Both the position numbers and the translations under genes were made by a program. The notes under the pieces were generated by a model. That model was given only the letters and a program-made list of their open reading frames with translations. It did no database searches and was not told the DNA's origin. 64,000 nt of DNA from Novosphingobium arvoryzae (GTDB lineage Bacteria; Pseudomonadota; Alphaproteobacteria; Sphingomonadales; Sphingomonadaceae), in the NCBI RefSeq assembly GCF_014652615.1, contig NZ_BMZD01000003.1:513419-577418 (forward strand), written 5' to 3'. This document shows positions 25,175 through 33,700 of the stretch, piece after piece. How positions within the stretch are numbered: position 1 is the first letter of the stretch; every line of letters begins with the position of its first letter.

Positions 25175-26015
25175 GGCACTGTCAAAGCAAATGCACCTGC
25201 TGGTAGCGAGGGCGTTTGAAGGCTAAGCGGCGTCATGTCTCGACGCCGCAAATCCGCCAGTCCCTTCCGCTATTTCAACTCGTCACCGGAGATCATCCGT
25301 CTCGCGGTGATGCTGTATGTCCGCTTTCCGTTGTCGCTGCGAAACGTTGAAGACCTACTATTCGAGCGCGGCATCGACGTGTGTCACGAGACGGTGAGGC
25401 TGTGGTGGAACAGGTTTGGTCCACTGTTTGCTGCAGACATCCGGCGCCAGCGGGTAAACCGGATGCGCGGCTTCAAACACTGGCGTTGGCACCTTGATGA
25501 GATGTACGTCAAACTCAACGGCGAGATGGTTTATTTATGGCGTGCTGTAGACCACGAGGGTGAGGTTCTGGAAAGCTACGTCACTCGGAAACGCGACAAA
25601 TCCGCAGCTTTACGCTTTCTGAAGAAAGCCATGAAACGCCATGGACAGGCAGAAGAAATCGTTACTGATGGACTACGCTCCTACCCTGCCGCCATGAAGG
25701 AACTGGGCAATGTAGAGCGGCGGGAGATGGGACGCTGGCTAAACAACCGAGCTGAAAACAGCCACCTCCCCTTTCGACGACGAGAACGGGCGATGCTGCG
25801 ATTTCGGCAAATGAAGTCCCTACAGAAATTTGCTTCAGTCCATGCTTCCTTCCACAACCACTTTTCCCAGGAACGCCACCTCGTCGACCGAACCACATTC
25901 AAGCTTCGACGCTCGGCCGCACTGGTCGAGTGGCAAAACCTTGTGAACTAAAGAATTGCAAAGTTGAGGATCATTGCATCCAGTGGAGAGCGGTTCGCAT
26001 TAGACTGACAGCACC
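25175..26015 (+). mobile_element. IS6-family insertion sequence
   Basis: About 841 bp, the usual size for IS6 elements, with one transposase gene. The proposed left end GGCACTGTCAAAG (from 25175) and right end, read inward as GGTGCTGTCAGTC (from 26015), share GG--CTGTCA, as in IS6-family inverted repeats. The flanks CGGCTGAG and GGTTGGCG do not match, so no 8-bp target duplication is seen. That fits recombination between copies or a deletion next to the element. The exact right end is less sure than the left. Confidence 0.65.
25235..25951 (+). CDS. IS6-family transposase
   Basis: A 238-residue DDE transposase. An N-terminal helix-turn-helix (SLRNVEDLLFERGIDVCHETV) is followed by WHLDEMYVKL with the first Asp, VTDGLRSYP with the second, and NNRAENSHLPFRRRERAM with the Glu. 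Length and motifs match active IS6-type enzymes and the frame is intact, so the element may still move. Confidence 0.9.
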   Translation: MSRRRKSASPFRYFNSSPEIIRLAVMLYVRFPLSLRNVEDLLFERGIDVCHETVRLWWNRFGPLFAADIRRQRVNRMRGFKHWRWHLDEMYVKLNGEMVYLWRAVDHEGEVLESYVTRKRDKSAALRFLKKAMKRHGQAEEIVTDGLRSYPAAMKELGNVERREMGRWLNNRAENSHLPFRRRERAMLRFRQMKSLQKFASVHASFHNHFSQERHLVDRTTFKLRRSAALVEWQNLVN

Positions 26016-26043
26016 GGTTGGCGAAGTCGAGGAAATTCTGACG

Positions 26044-26451
26044 TCAGTTTGAGGGCACCGTCCGTGTCTTGTAGATCGCGGCATCCTGTTCAGCCCAAGG
26101 CAGATCGATTGCATACCATAGATCCTTAAGCCGCACGGCTGGGGCATTCCGCTCGATCAACAGTTTGTGCAGCACGTTGGGCGCGAGGTAAGCCAGCCGC
26201 ACAACCCGCCCGACGTAGGCAGCAGTCAATCCCTCAGCAGTGGCGATGTCCTGGTTGCAGGAGGCTTCCCCGGTCCCCAACTTACGTTTCCAGCTCCATG
26301 CCAGCGCTAGTGCTCGCATGATGTGGGGGTCCACACCGCCATTGTCGTCGTTCGCAACATAGTCGTCTGGCGGCGCGATGCGCGGCCGTCCGTTCCGCTT
26401 TCGGATTACGAGCGGGATAAAGACCGTGGTGATGCCGGCGGCTTCACTCAT
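26044..26451 (-). CDS. Recombinase-cassette protein of unknown function
   Basis: A 135-residue protein encoded just downstream of, and overlapping by 4 bp with, the serine recombinase gene. The middle (about 60-110) has DIATAEGLTAAYVGRVVRL, a helix-turn-helix-like pattern that might bind DNA. The last 58 codons are repeated in the fragment at 22045-22222. Its role is unknown; a DNA-binding helper for the recombinase is a guess. Confidence 0.7.
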   Translation of the reverse strand: MSEAAGITTVFIPLVIRKRNGRPRIAPPDDYVANDDNGGVDPHIMRALALAWSWKRKLGTGEASCNQDIATAEGLTAAYVGRVVRLAYLAPNVLHKLLIERNAPAVRLKDLWYAIDLPWAEQDAAIYKTRTVPSN

Positions 26452-27764
26452 GCAGCTTTGTCCAGCTTGGGCAATTGCAACATGTCGCTTACCAACGAGC
26501 TAAGCCCGCTGGTGCGAAGATCGAGTGACATGCCTTCCTGGCTGACGACAACGCGTTCGATGAGCAGCCGGGCCGTGCGGTCCTGTTCGGCCGGGAACAG
26601 GTTATCCCAGAAGCTGTCAAAGGTCGCCAATGCACCCGCTACATCGTTCTCGGTAAAGCCCGACCTCGCTGCCTTGAGGGCAGCACAAGCTTTGGCTGCA
26701 ATTTCGGGCGCGCGCAGCAGCTGGCGGATCTTCTGAACGACCGCGCTTTCGATGACGCCCGCGTTGAGGCGCACGATCGAGTCCTGGCCTTCGGTGCCAC
26801 GGTTCCGCAAGGCGTCCATTGAGATGTAATAGCGATAGAGCCGCTCCCCCTTACGTGTATGCGTCGGCGTCATCGCAATGCCGGTGTCGGTGAAGATAAG
26901 TCCCTTGAGCAATGCGGGGGTTTGCGCACGGGTATTGTTGGCCCGAACGCGGGGACTGATCTTCAAGATCGAGTGGACCTTATCCCAGAGCGGCTGGTCG
27001 ATGATCGCTTGATGCTCGCCCGGGTAGCTGGTGCCCTTGTGAACAGCTTCACCAAGATAAACCCGATTGCGGAACAGCTTGTAGAGGAACCCCTTGTCGA
27101 TGGGCCGACCTCGCTTGTTGGTGATGCCCTTGCGGACAAGCTCGCGGGTCAGCCTGGTGGCTGATCCCAACTCGACAAATCGCTCGAAGATGAAGCGGAT
27201 CTGTGCCGCTTCTGCCTCATTGATAACCAGCTTGCGATCGACTGCGTCATAGCCCCATGGCACGAACCCACCCATCCACATGCCCTTGGCGCGGCTGGCC
27301 GCAATTTTGTCGCGGATGCGCTCGCCCGTCACCTCACGCTCGAACTGCGCGAATGATAGGAGGACGTTCAGGGTGAGGCGCCCCATCGAAGTCGTCGTGT
27401 TGAATGACTGGGTGACCGACACGAACGTCACCTTGTGCTTATCAAACACCTCAACGAGCCGGGCAAAATCCATCAGCGAGCGGGACAAGCGGTCGATCTT
27501 GTAGACCACGATGACGTCGACCAGGCCTGCACGAATGTCTTCCAGCAGGTTCTGCAAGCCCGGACGATCAAGGTTGCCGCCGGAAAACCCTCCGTCGTCA
27601 TAGCCTTCGCGCATGGTGAGCCAGCCTTCGTGACGCTGGCTCGCGATGTAGGCTTCACAGGCTTCGCGCTGCGCATCGAGGCTGTTGAACTCTTGCTCAA
27701 GGCCTTCCTCTGAGGACTTCCGGGTGTAGATAGCGCAGCGGATGCGTCGTCGTGCTTCAGTCAT
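26448..27764 (-). CDS. Large serine recombinase
   Basis: A 438-residue site-specific recombinase. The N-terminal resolvase domain has YTRKSSEEG with the nucleophilic Ser, then YKIDRLSRSLMDFARL and ERIRDKIAASRAKG; the Recombinase domain follows (about 170-280) and a C-terminal zinc-ribbon or coiled-coil part. It is in a tight gene set: its stop overlaps the gene at 26044 (ATGA) and its start overlaps the DUF2924 gene stop (ATGA). ATG 27764 begins the conserved frame; the longer upstream extension has no support. It probably mobilises the cassette. Confidence 0.9.
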   Translation of the reverse strand: MTEARRRIRCAIYTRKSSEEGLEQEFNSLDAQREACEAYIASQRHEGWLTMREGYDDGGFSGGNLDRPGLQNLLEDIRAGLVDVIVVYKIDRLSRSLMDFARLVEVFDKHKVTFVSVTQSFNTTTSMGRLTLNVLLSFAQFEREVTGERIRDKIAASRAKGMWMGGFVPWGYDAVDRKLVINEAEAAQIRFIFERFVELGSATRLTRELVRKGITNKRGRPIDKGFLYKLFRNRVYLGEAVHKGTSYPGEHQAIIDQPLWDKVHSILKISPRVRANNTRAQTPALLKGLIFTDTGIAMTPTHTRKGERLYRYYISMDALRNRGTEGQDSIVRLNAGVIESAVVQKIRQLLRAPEIAAKACAALKAARSGFTENDVAGALATFDSFWDNLFPAEQDRTARLLIERVVVSQEGMSLDLRTSGLSSLVSDMLQLPKLDKAA

Positions 27765-28222
27765 CGCGCGCCTCCCTCGGCTGCACGAAGGCCAAAGAAG
27801 CGATATCCGTTCCAGTTGGTGCCGGTGATGGATTTGGCAATCGCCGAGAGCGATTTGTAGCGCTGCCCATTCCAGTCGAACCCATCTTTGGCAACAACGA
27901 CCGTGTGCTCGGTCCCTTTCCAATCCCGGATCAGGCGCGTACCGATGATCGGGTTGCGGGGGTCTGAGATCACTGACTTCCTGACCTTTTTACCCTCGAC
28001 CTCGTCGGCCAGCATATCCAGGGTGCGGATGATGGGTTTGGAAAGGCCGCCGAAGGCCAGCTCTTGGATCCGGTGGGCGAGGCGCTGCTCGAGAAACGGG
28101 CGGCTGTTGTTGGGAGCAGCGGCATCAAACAGCTTCTCCCACTCCTGCCGTAGCTGCGGCATTGTCATGGTCTTTAGCGCGGCAAGGCGTGCAAGCACCT
28201 GTGGGTCGTCATAGTTCTGCAT
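27761..28222 (-). CDS. DUF2924 family protein
   Basis: A 153-residue DUF2924 protein, a family found beside serine recombinases in phages and integrative elements of Alphaproteobacteria. Visible segments are ALKTMTMPQLRQEWEKLF, FLEQRLAHRIQELAFGGL and, near the end, WNGQRYKSLSAIAKSITG. ATG 28222 has GGAGAA upstream and shares one base with the stop of the small gene before it (TAATG), so the three or four cassette genes are translationally chained. Function unknown. Confidence 0.8.
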   Translation of the reverse strand: MQNYDDPQVLARLAALKTMTMPQLRQEWEKLFDAAAPNNSRPFLEQRLAHRIQELAFGGLSKPIIRTLDMLADEVEGKKVRKSVISDPRNPIIGTRLIRDWKGTEHTVVVAKDGFDWNGQRYKSLSAIAKSITGTNWNGYRFFGLRAAEGGAR

Positions 28223-28440
28223 TAGCGTTCTCCAACTCGGGGGCGTCCCCGGGTTCGACACACGCTCTTGGGCCGCGAGATAGCGAGTGAACTATCTGCG
28301 TCCCCTGCAGATATAGAACTGGACTTTGCGTGCATCCGGATGATGCCTGCCGCGATGATCTGCCCCAACTCGGTGAAGCGCTGGTCGTCGGTCATGGTGT
28401 TGATGGGAGACGGGCTGCTGCCCGCGGAGATGTCGTGCAT
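28222..28440 (-). CDS. Small cassette protein, function unknown
   Basis: A 72-residue protein encoded just before DUF2924, with MTDDQRFTELGQIIAAGIIR (residues 16-35) as the most conserved-looking part and a basic C-terminus. ATG 28440 follows AGAGGA; ATG 28395 is an alternative start. Its TAATG junction with DUF2924 supports it as real. A small gene at this place is usual in such cassettes, but I can give it no function. Confidence 0.55.
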   Translation of the reverse strand: MHDISAGSSPSPINTMTDDQRFTELGQIIAAGIIRMHAKSSSISAGDADSSLAISRPKSVCRTRGRPRVGER

Positions 28441-28532
28441 GTTGGCTCAGTCCTCTAAAGGCATGAACCCTCCTACTGATGACATACTAGATGCGTCCCA
28501 AGTGGAACCCTTTGGTAGCGAATTGCATACCG

Positions 28533-29000
28533 TTATGTAATCCCGCGACTTCTAATCGCAGCTAACACCTTGCGGTTGATACTATGGCGTGTGGCAAGTT
28601 GCCTTGCAGTAAGATCGCGCTTGCGATGCGTGTCCTGTTGAAACTGGTACTCCCAAGCGTTGATGATCCCCTGGCGGTGGAATAGCGCCGCTGCATCAGG
28701 GCCTATGCTCTTGTCGGGATTGCTTTTGATCCGCTTGATCGAGGCAAAGATCAAATCAGAGCGAAAGCCCAGAAACCTCTTCACACAGACATTGCCAACG
28801 TCGACCGACTGGCCAGTTACGCCGTTCTTGATTGTGCAGAGGTCGATGATTGGAAAGTGACCGCAGAGGCAGGCTTCGGGTTCATCAGCTTGGCTGATAC
28901 TAACGAGCCTCCATTCTTTACGAGCTGTCTCCCAATCCGTCGCCTTACTCAGCTTCAGGATCTCAGTCTTCAGCTGGGCAAAGTTGTATCCATCACTCAT
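28533..29000 (-). CDS. Hypothetical mobile-element protein
   Basis: A 155-residue protein without a recognised family. It has a cysteine-rich segment, ACLCGHFPIIDLCTI (about 43-57), which could bind metal, and a basic C-terminus (RKRDLTARQLATRHSINRKV) that may be a helix-turn-helix. ATG 29000 follows GAGGTGG. It lies between the recombinase cassette and the repressor, all on the minus strand, so it may be in a regulatory or lysogeny block. Confidence 0.5.
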   Translation of the reverse strand: MSDGYNFAQLKTEILKLSKATDWETARKEWRLVSISQADEPEACLCGHFPIIDLCTIKNGVTGQSVDVGNVCVKRFLGFRSDLIFASIKRIKSNPDKSIGPDAAALFHRQGIINAWEYQFQQDTHRKRDLTARQLATRHSINRKVLAAIRSRGIT

Positions 29001-29015
29001 CGGCCACCTCAGCCA

Positions 29016-29678
29016 TCAAAACATCTCCCGCCCATACCAGCGTATGCGACCGATGATGTTCACCTCGTCGGCCAAGCAGTCGTAGGGCGGATAACGGGTG
29101 TTGTCCGAAATGATCTGCACGCGCGGCGGATCGCTCATAGGGACGTGCTCTAAGCGTTTGGCCACCAGCCCGAGGCCGTCGTGGAGCACAAAGATCCCGG
29201 GCGGCTGGGGGATCTTCTGGGACATGTCGACCAGCACCGTGTCCCCATCTTCGAGAGTCGGCTTCATGCTATCGCCCTCCACCTGCATGACCCGCAGCAT
29301 AGACGGGGCCGCCTTCAAGCGGTCCTTGATCCACGACCGCCGAAAATGGAAATCACGCCCCGGCTTTGCCTCTTCATCCAGAATGGAGCCGCCCCCCATC
29401 GACGGGCGAGCATTGACATAAGCAATCCCAATGAAGTCGGACTGCGCGCCCTCATCTAGCGGGGTTTCGCCCTGGACGTCTCCCTGCCCGTGAAGCAGCC
29501 ATTCGACGTCGACCTTCACCGCAGCGGCCACGCTCTTGAGACGCTCCAGATTGGGCGTCTGCGATCGGCCGCGGATGATATCGTACAAGAACGACCGGTT
29601 CACACCGGCCAGTGAGGCAACGTCAGCGACGTTCATGCCCAGCTGGCGGATGCGTGCGCGGAGGCGCCTAAAGCGCAT
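29016..29678 (-). CDS. S24 family (LexA/CI-like) phage repressor
   Basis: A 220-residue protein with an N-terminal XRE helix-turn-helix (NVADVASLAGVNRSFLYDII, about 15-34) and a C-terminal S24 peptidase domain. The Ser is in VEGDSMKP and the Lys in LVAKRLEH, so autocleavage is possible. It looks like a prophage CI-type repressor. The start at 29678 lies exactly at a junction with a phage portal fragment read on the other strand, so the original N-terminus may have been altered by the recombination. Confidence 0.8.
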   Translation of the reverse strand: MRFRRLRARIRQLGMNVADVASLAGVNRSFLYDIIRGRSQTPNLERLKSVAAAVKVDVEWLLHGQGDVQGETPLDEGAQSDFIGIAYVNARPSMGGGSILDEEAKPGRDFHFRRSWIKDRLKAAPSMLRVMQVEGDSMKPTLEDGDTVLVDMSQKIPQPPGIFVLHDGLGLVAKRLEHVPMSDPPRVQIISDNTRYPPYDCLADEVNIIGRIRWYGREMF

Positions 29679-29883
29679 CGAACAGGCGCTCGCCAAACAG
29701 CTGCTCTCGCCAGCCGACCGGCAGGCAGGGCTCGTGATTGAGTTCAACCTCGAAGGCCTGCTGCGCGGTGATAGCGCTGCGCGCGCCTCCTTCTACCAGC
29801 AGATGCTGACCAATGGTGTGATGGCCATCAACGAGGTCCGTGCCCTTGAAAACCTGCCGCCTGTCGAAGGCGGCGATCCCTGA
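29674..29883 (+). pseudogene. HK97-family portal protein, 3' fragment
   Basis: About 69 codons match the C-terminus of HK97-type portal proteins: EQALAKQLLSPADR, VIEFNLEGLLRGDSAARASF and GVMAINEVRALENLPPV are typical. The first 300 or so residues are missing, and the frame upstream is antisense to the repressor gene. In intact phages the protease, capsid and head-tail genes follow portal; here the tail chaperone gene comes 21 bases later. The head module has therefore been deleted. Confidence 0.75.
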
Positions 29884-29903
29884 CACCCTGACGGAGACAT
29901 TCC

Positions 29904-30320
29904 ATGTTTGACATTACCAAGCTTGCCGCCACCGAGACCTCGATCGTCGAGCTCGTCGGCGGCGATGATGCCCCGCTCTATGACGACAAGGGCAAGCGGC
30001 TGACGATCACGGTCTATGGCCCGGGAACGAAGGTCTATCAGCGCGCGCAGCAGCGCCAGCAAAACCAGCTGATGGACAAGATCAAGAAGCGCGGGAAGAT
30101 GGACCAGACGGCCGAGGAAAAGCTCGCCGAGCAGGCTGATTTCCTCGCCGCCTGCACGGTCAGCTTCAACGGCTTTGCCTATCCGCCCGCCGATGGCCTC
30201 GAAGGCCAGGACCTGTTCCGTAAGGCCTATGCCGATCCCTCGATCGGCTTCATCGCCGCCCAGGTTGCCGCCCACATCAATGACTGGGCAAATTTTACGA
30301 AGAGCTCGGCCGAGAGCTGA
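29904..30320 (+). CDS. Phage tail assembly chaperone (frame 0, G-like)
   Basis: A 138-residue phage tail chaperone of the G/gpG type that coats the tape measure during tail assembly. It ends with INDWANF-TKSSAES. A slippery heptamer AAATTTT (30290-30296) lies just before this end, so a share of ribosomes should shift -1 into the next open frame and make a longer GT-like protein. ATG 29904 lies after ACGGAGA. The basic middle (KIKKRGKMDQTAEEKLAEQ) is probably helical. Confidence 0.75.
   Translation: MFDITKLAATETSIVELVGGDDAPLYDDKGKRLTITVYGPGTKVYQRAQQRQQNQLMDKIKKRGKMDQTAEEKLAEQADFLAACTVSFNGFAYPPADGLEGQDLFRKAYADPSIGFIAAQVAAHINDWANFTKSSAES
30290..30296 (+). promoter_or_regulatory. -1 programmed frameshift site (slippery heptamer)
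   Basis: The heptamer A AAT TTT is in phase with frame 0 (codons AAT and TTT) and fits the X XXY YYZ rule. The -1 frame is open from a TGA at 30281-30283 through to 30775. A slip gives ...DWANF then YEELGRELSLYVRQL. This is the G/GT frameshift known from lambda-like tails. A downstream structure was not evaluated. Confidence 0.75.
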
Positions 30321-30775
30321 GCCTCTACGTCCGGCAACTGGCGTGGCTAGGCACCGCGCCCAGGCCGCGCAGCAGCAGTAAAGCCCGGACAGACGCCGAC
30401 ACCGAACCACTGACCCGCATGCAGCGTATGGCAGTGGACGATCTCACACCCGACATGCCGCCGATCCGCACGCCCTGGATCATCGATCACCTGATGGATC
30501 TCGGGCCCAGCGAGGCCGGCGCCATGGGGCCGGTGCCCATCTCATGGGCGTCCATCGATCATTGGCAGCGCTGTTCGGGACACGATCTTCCGCCCTGGAC
30601 AACGCGGCTCCTGCGCCGCCTCTCGGTCGACTTTGTCGCCGAGACGGTTCGGGCCCGCGAACCCGATTGTCCTCCGCCCTGGACGGCAACTTCCAGCCTC
30701 AACCGCGATGAAGTCTCCCGGAAAGTGACCAATGCTTTCCGGGCGCTCATGATCTCGAAGGAGCCAAACCCATGA
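30296..30775 (+). CDS. Tail assembly chaperone, -1 frame extension (T-like)
   Basis: About 160 codons readable only after the -1 shift: YEELGRELSLYVRQLAWLG, a basic stretch, then a C-terminal part (MQRMAVDDLTPDMPPIRTPWI). An internal ATG at 30419 has no good ribosome site, so an independent start is unlikely. The fused G-T protein would have about 290 residues. Its stop overlaps the tape measure start (ATGA). This is the classic place of the GT protein, which links the chaperone to the tail tube. Confidence 0.65.
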   Translation, partial: YEELGRELSLYVRQLAWLGTAPRPRSSSKARTDADTEPLTRMQRMAVDDLTPDMPPIRTPWIIDHLMDLGPSEAGAMGPVPISWASIDHWQRCSGHDLPPWTTRLLRRLSVDFVAETVRAREPDCPPPWTATSSLNRDEVSRKVTNAFRALMISKEPNP

Positions 30776-33700
30776 AGGCCGGCACCCTCGAGATTGAGCT
30801 CATCACCAATGTCGCCCGTCTCCAGAAGGAGATGGCTGACATGAAGCGGTCGGTGGCAGGCGCGATGGGCGATATTGCTGAATCCGCCTCGCGCGCGGAC
30901 AAGGCGCTGGGCTCGGCAGGCGGCGGCGGGCTCACCCGTATGGGCGGATCTGCCAAGCTTGCCAGCCACCATGTGCAGAACCTCGTCTTCCAGCTCAATG
31001 ACATGGTTGTCGGTCTGTTCTCGGGGCAAAAGCCGCTGACCGTGTTCATGCAGCAGGGCACGCAGATCGGTCAGATCGGCATGCAGGCCGGGATGGGCAT
31101 CGGCGGCATGGCGCGGGCTCTGGTCGGCCTTGCCGCAGGCGCGGCCGCGGCCGCGCTCACTAACCCCTACCTGTTGGCAGCGGCGGCGGCCGCGGCGCTG
31201 GCATTTGGCCCATTCAAGATGTTCCAGTCCAGCGTCAAGCAGACGGGCGAGCTCGACAAATACGCCCAGAGCCTCGGCCTCACCAAGAAGGAGATGGAGA
31301 AGCTCGGGCCGGTCGGGATCACCGTCGGCGACACCATGAAGGGTCTCTGGAAGACCGTCTCCGACGGCCTGAACCTCGGCTCGGTGTTCTCGACCCTCAA
31401 GGACTGGGCCACGACTGCGTTCGATGCGATCATGCAGGTCGGCAAATACGCCATCGCCTTCATCTACGCAGGCTGGGTCGGCGGGTTCGGCGCGATCAAG
31501 ATCCTCTGGGCCTCGCTCCCCGGTGTCATCGGGGAAGCGGCCGTGGGCGCCGCAAACCTCGCGATCAGCGGCGTCGAGTTCATGGCGAACAAGGCCATCG
31601 CTGCGATCAACTGGCTTGTCGACCGGGTGAACCCGCTCCTCGACCGCGTTGGCCTCACCACCATCTCGCGCGTCGAGAGCGTTGCTCTGCCGCGCATGGA
31701 AAACAGCTTCGCCGGCTCGACCGCGCGCATGGCGGGTCAGATCCAGAGCGAATTCTCCGCTGCCTTTGGCGATGCTATGTCGATGATGAACAGCTTCTCG
31801 GCCAAGTGGCGTGAGAACACCATCGCAGCCGCCAAGGCCCGGCTTGCCGCCAAAGCTGACGAGATCCGCGGTGATCCCAAAGAGAAGACAGCCAAGGCGC
31901 ATAAGGACACTGAGGCGGAAAAGGCGCTCAAGGCCGCGCAGGATTTTGCGCGCAACCTTGAGCTCGAGACCGCCAAGATCGGCAAGACCCCGATCGAGAT
32001 CAAGCGCATGGAAGTCGCCATGGCGGCTCTGAAGGCGCCGACCGACGAGGCGCGCATTGCGATCCTGCAGGCGGGCGAAGCCTGGGAAAAGGCAACGAAG
32101 GCGCAGGCCGAGAAGGAGTTCATTAAGAATACGGTCGCCCCGCTTGAGCTCCAGGTCGCTATGCTCGGTAAATCCACCAAGGCGCAGGAACTGGCAAACC
32201 TTGAGGCCGAAAAAGAGCAGATCGTGCTTGAGCGCGGTGCGGCTGCCTGGGAACGATACCGGGCGGCCAAGACCGCGCTCATCGAGCACGATTTTCAGGT
32301 CAAGGAGCAGGAACAGTTCCTTCAAAGCCTCGAGGACATGGTCTCGGCGACGCAAGCGGCTGCCAGCAACATGGCCGATGCCTTCGGTTCGGTGGGCGGC
32401 GCGATTGGCGGCATCACCGTCGAGATCGCCCGCTTTGCCTCGGCGCAGGCGGCATCTGCCAAGCGGGTCGCCGATGCGGAGCGGGAATACGGCAAGACCT
32501 CGTTCCAGTATGCCGATGCGCGCGCGGCCCAGGCCTCAGCCGAGATCAACCACTATGGCAATCTGGCTTCTGCGGCGAAGGGGTTCTTCGAGGAAGGCTC
32601 GGATGGCTACAAGGCGATGCTGGCGGCCGAGAAGGTGTTCCGTGCCTTCGAGCTCGCCATCGCGATCAAGAATGCCGCGGTGAAGATCGGCCTTATCGGT
32701 GCGCAGACTGCTGCCAAGGTCACCAGCGACACCGCCATGGCTGCTTCCGACACCGCACGCGCCGGGGTTGAACAGGGCAATTCGATCATCACGACCGGCA
32801 TCAAGGCGGTGGAAGCGGTGGTGAACGCGATCCGCTCACTGCCGTTCCCGCTCAACATCGCTGCAGGTGCTGTCACCGCTGGCGTGATCGCTTCGCTGGG
32901 TGTTGCCATCTCGGGAGCGTTTGGGGGATCGGGCAAGGCGCCTGTCACCAATGATGGCACCGGCACGATGTTCGGCGACAGCGCGGCGAAGTCCGAGAGC
33001 ATCTCAAAATCCATCGACCATCTGCGCGAGATCGATACACTGACCATGCGGTATTCCGCCGCGATGCTGGCCTCGCTCAAGAACATCGAAGCCAATATCG
33101 GCGGGCTCACCAATCTTATCATCCGCACCAATGGTTTTGATGCCTCGGCTGCGGGCATCCAGACCGGGACCAAGGCGACAGGTATTCTCGGCGGGCTGAC
33201 CTCGGCTCTCACCGGCGTCTCGAACTTTGTCGGTGGCAAGACCGGTTCGCTGATCGGTGCGGGCATCGGTCTTGCCATTGCCGGGCCAATCGGTGCGGCC
33301 ATCGGCTTCCTGGGGGCAAAGCTTCTGGGCGGGCTTGGCAAGGTGCTGGGTAGCGTGGTCAATGCGCTTTTCGGCACCAAGACCAGCATCATCGGTCAGG
33401 GCATTTATGGCGGCGCGCAGTCGCTCGGCTCGATTGTCTCTGGCGGCTTTGATGCGAGCTATTACACCGACATCAAGAAGACGAAGAAGTTCTTCGGGAT
33501 CAGCGTCGGCTCGAGCTATTCGACGCAGTACGCTGCGGCGAGCGCGGAACTGGAGCAGCAGTTCAGCCTGATCTTTTCAGGCTTCTATGACGCCATCTCG
33601 GCTGCAGCCGGGCCTTTGGGCATGTCACTGGATGAGGTGCAGTCGCGGCTCGCGGGCTTTGTCGTCAACATCGGCAAGATCGATCTCAAAGGCCTTACCG

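Noticed and set aside
30559..32355. A 598-codon minus-strand frame antisense to the tape measure gene
   Set aside because: Low-complexity and Leu/Gly/Arg-rich antisense; the tape measure frame has the expected order and overlaps its neighbours by ATGA.
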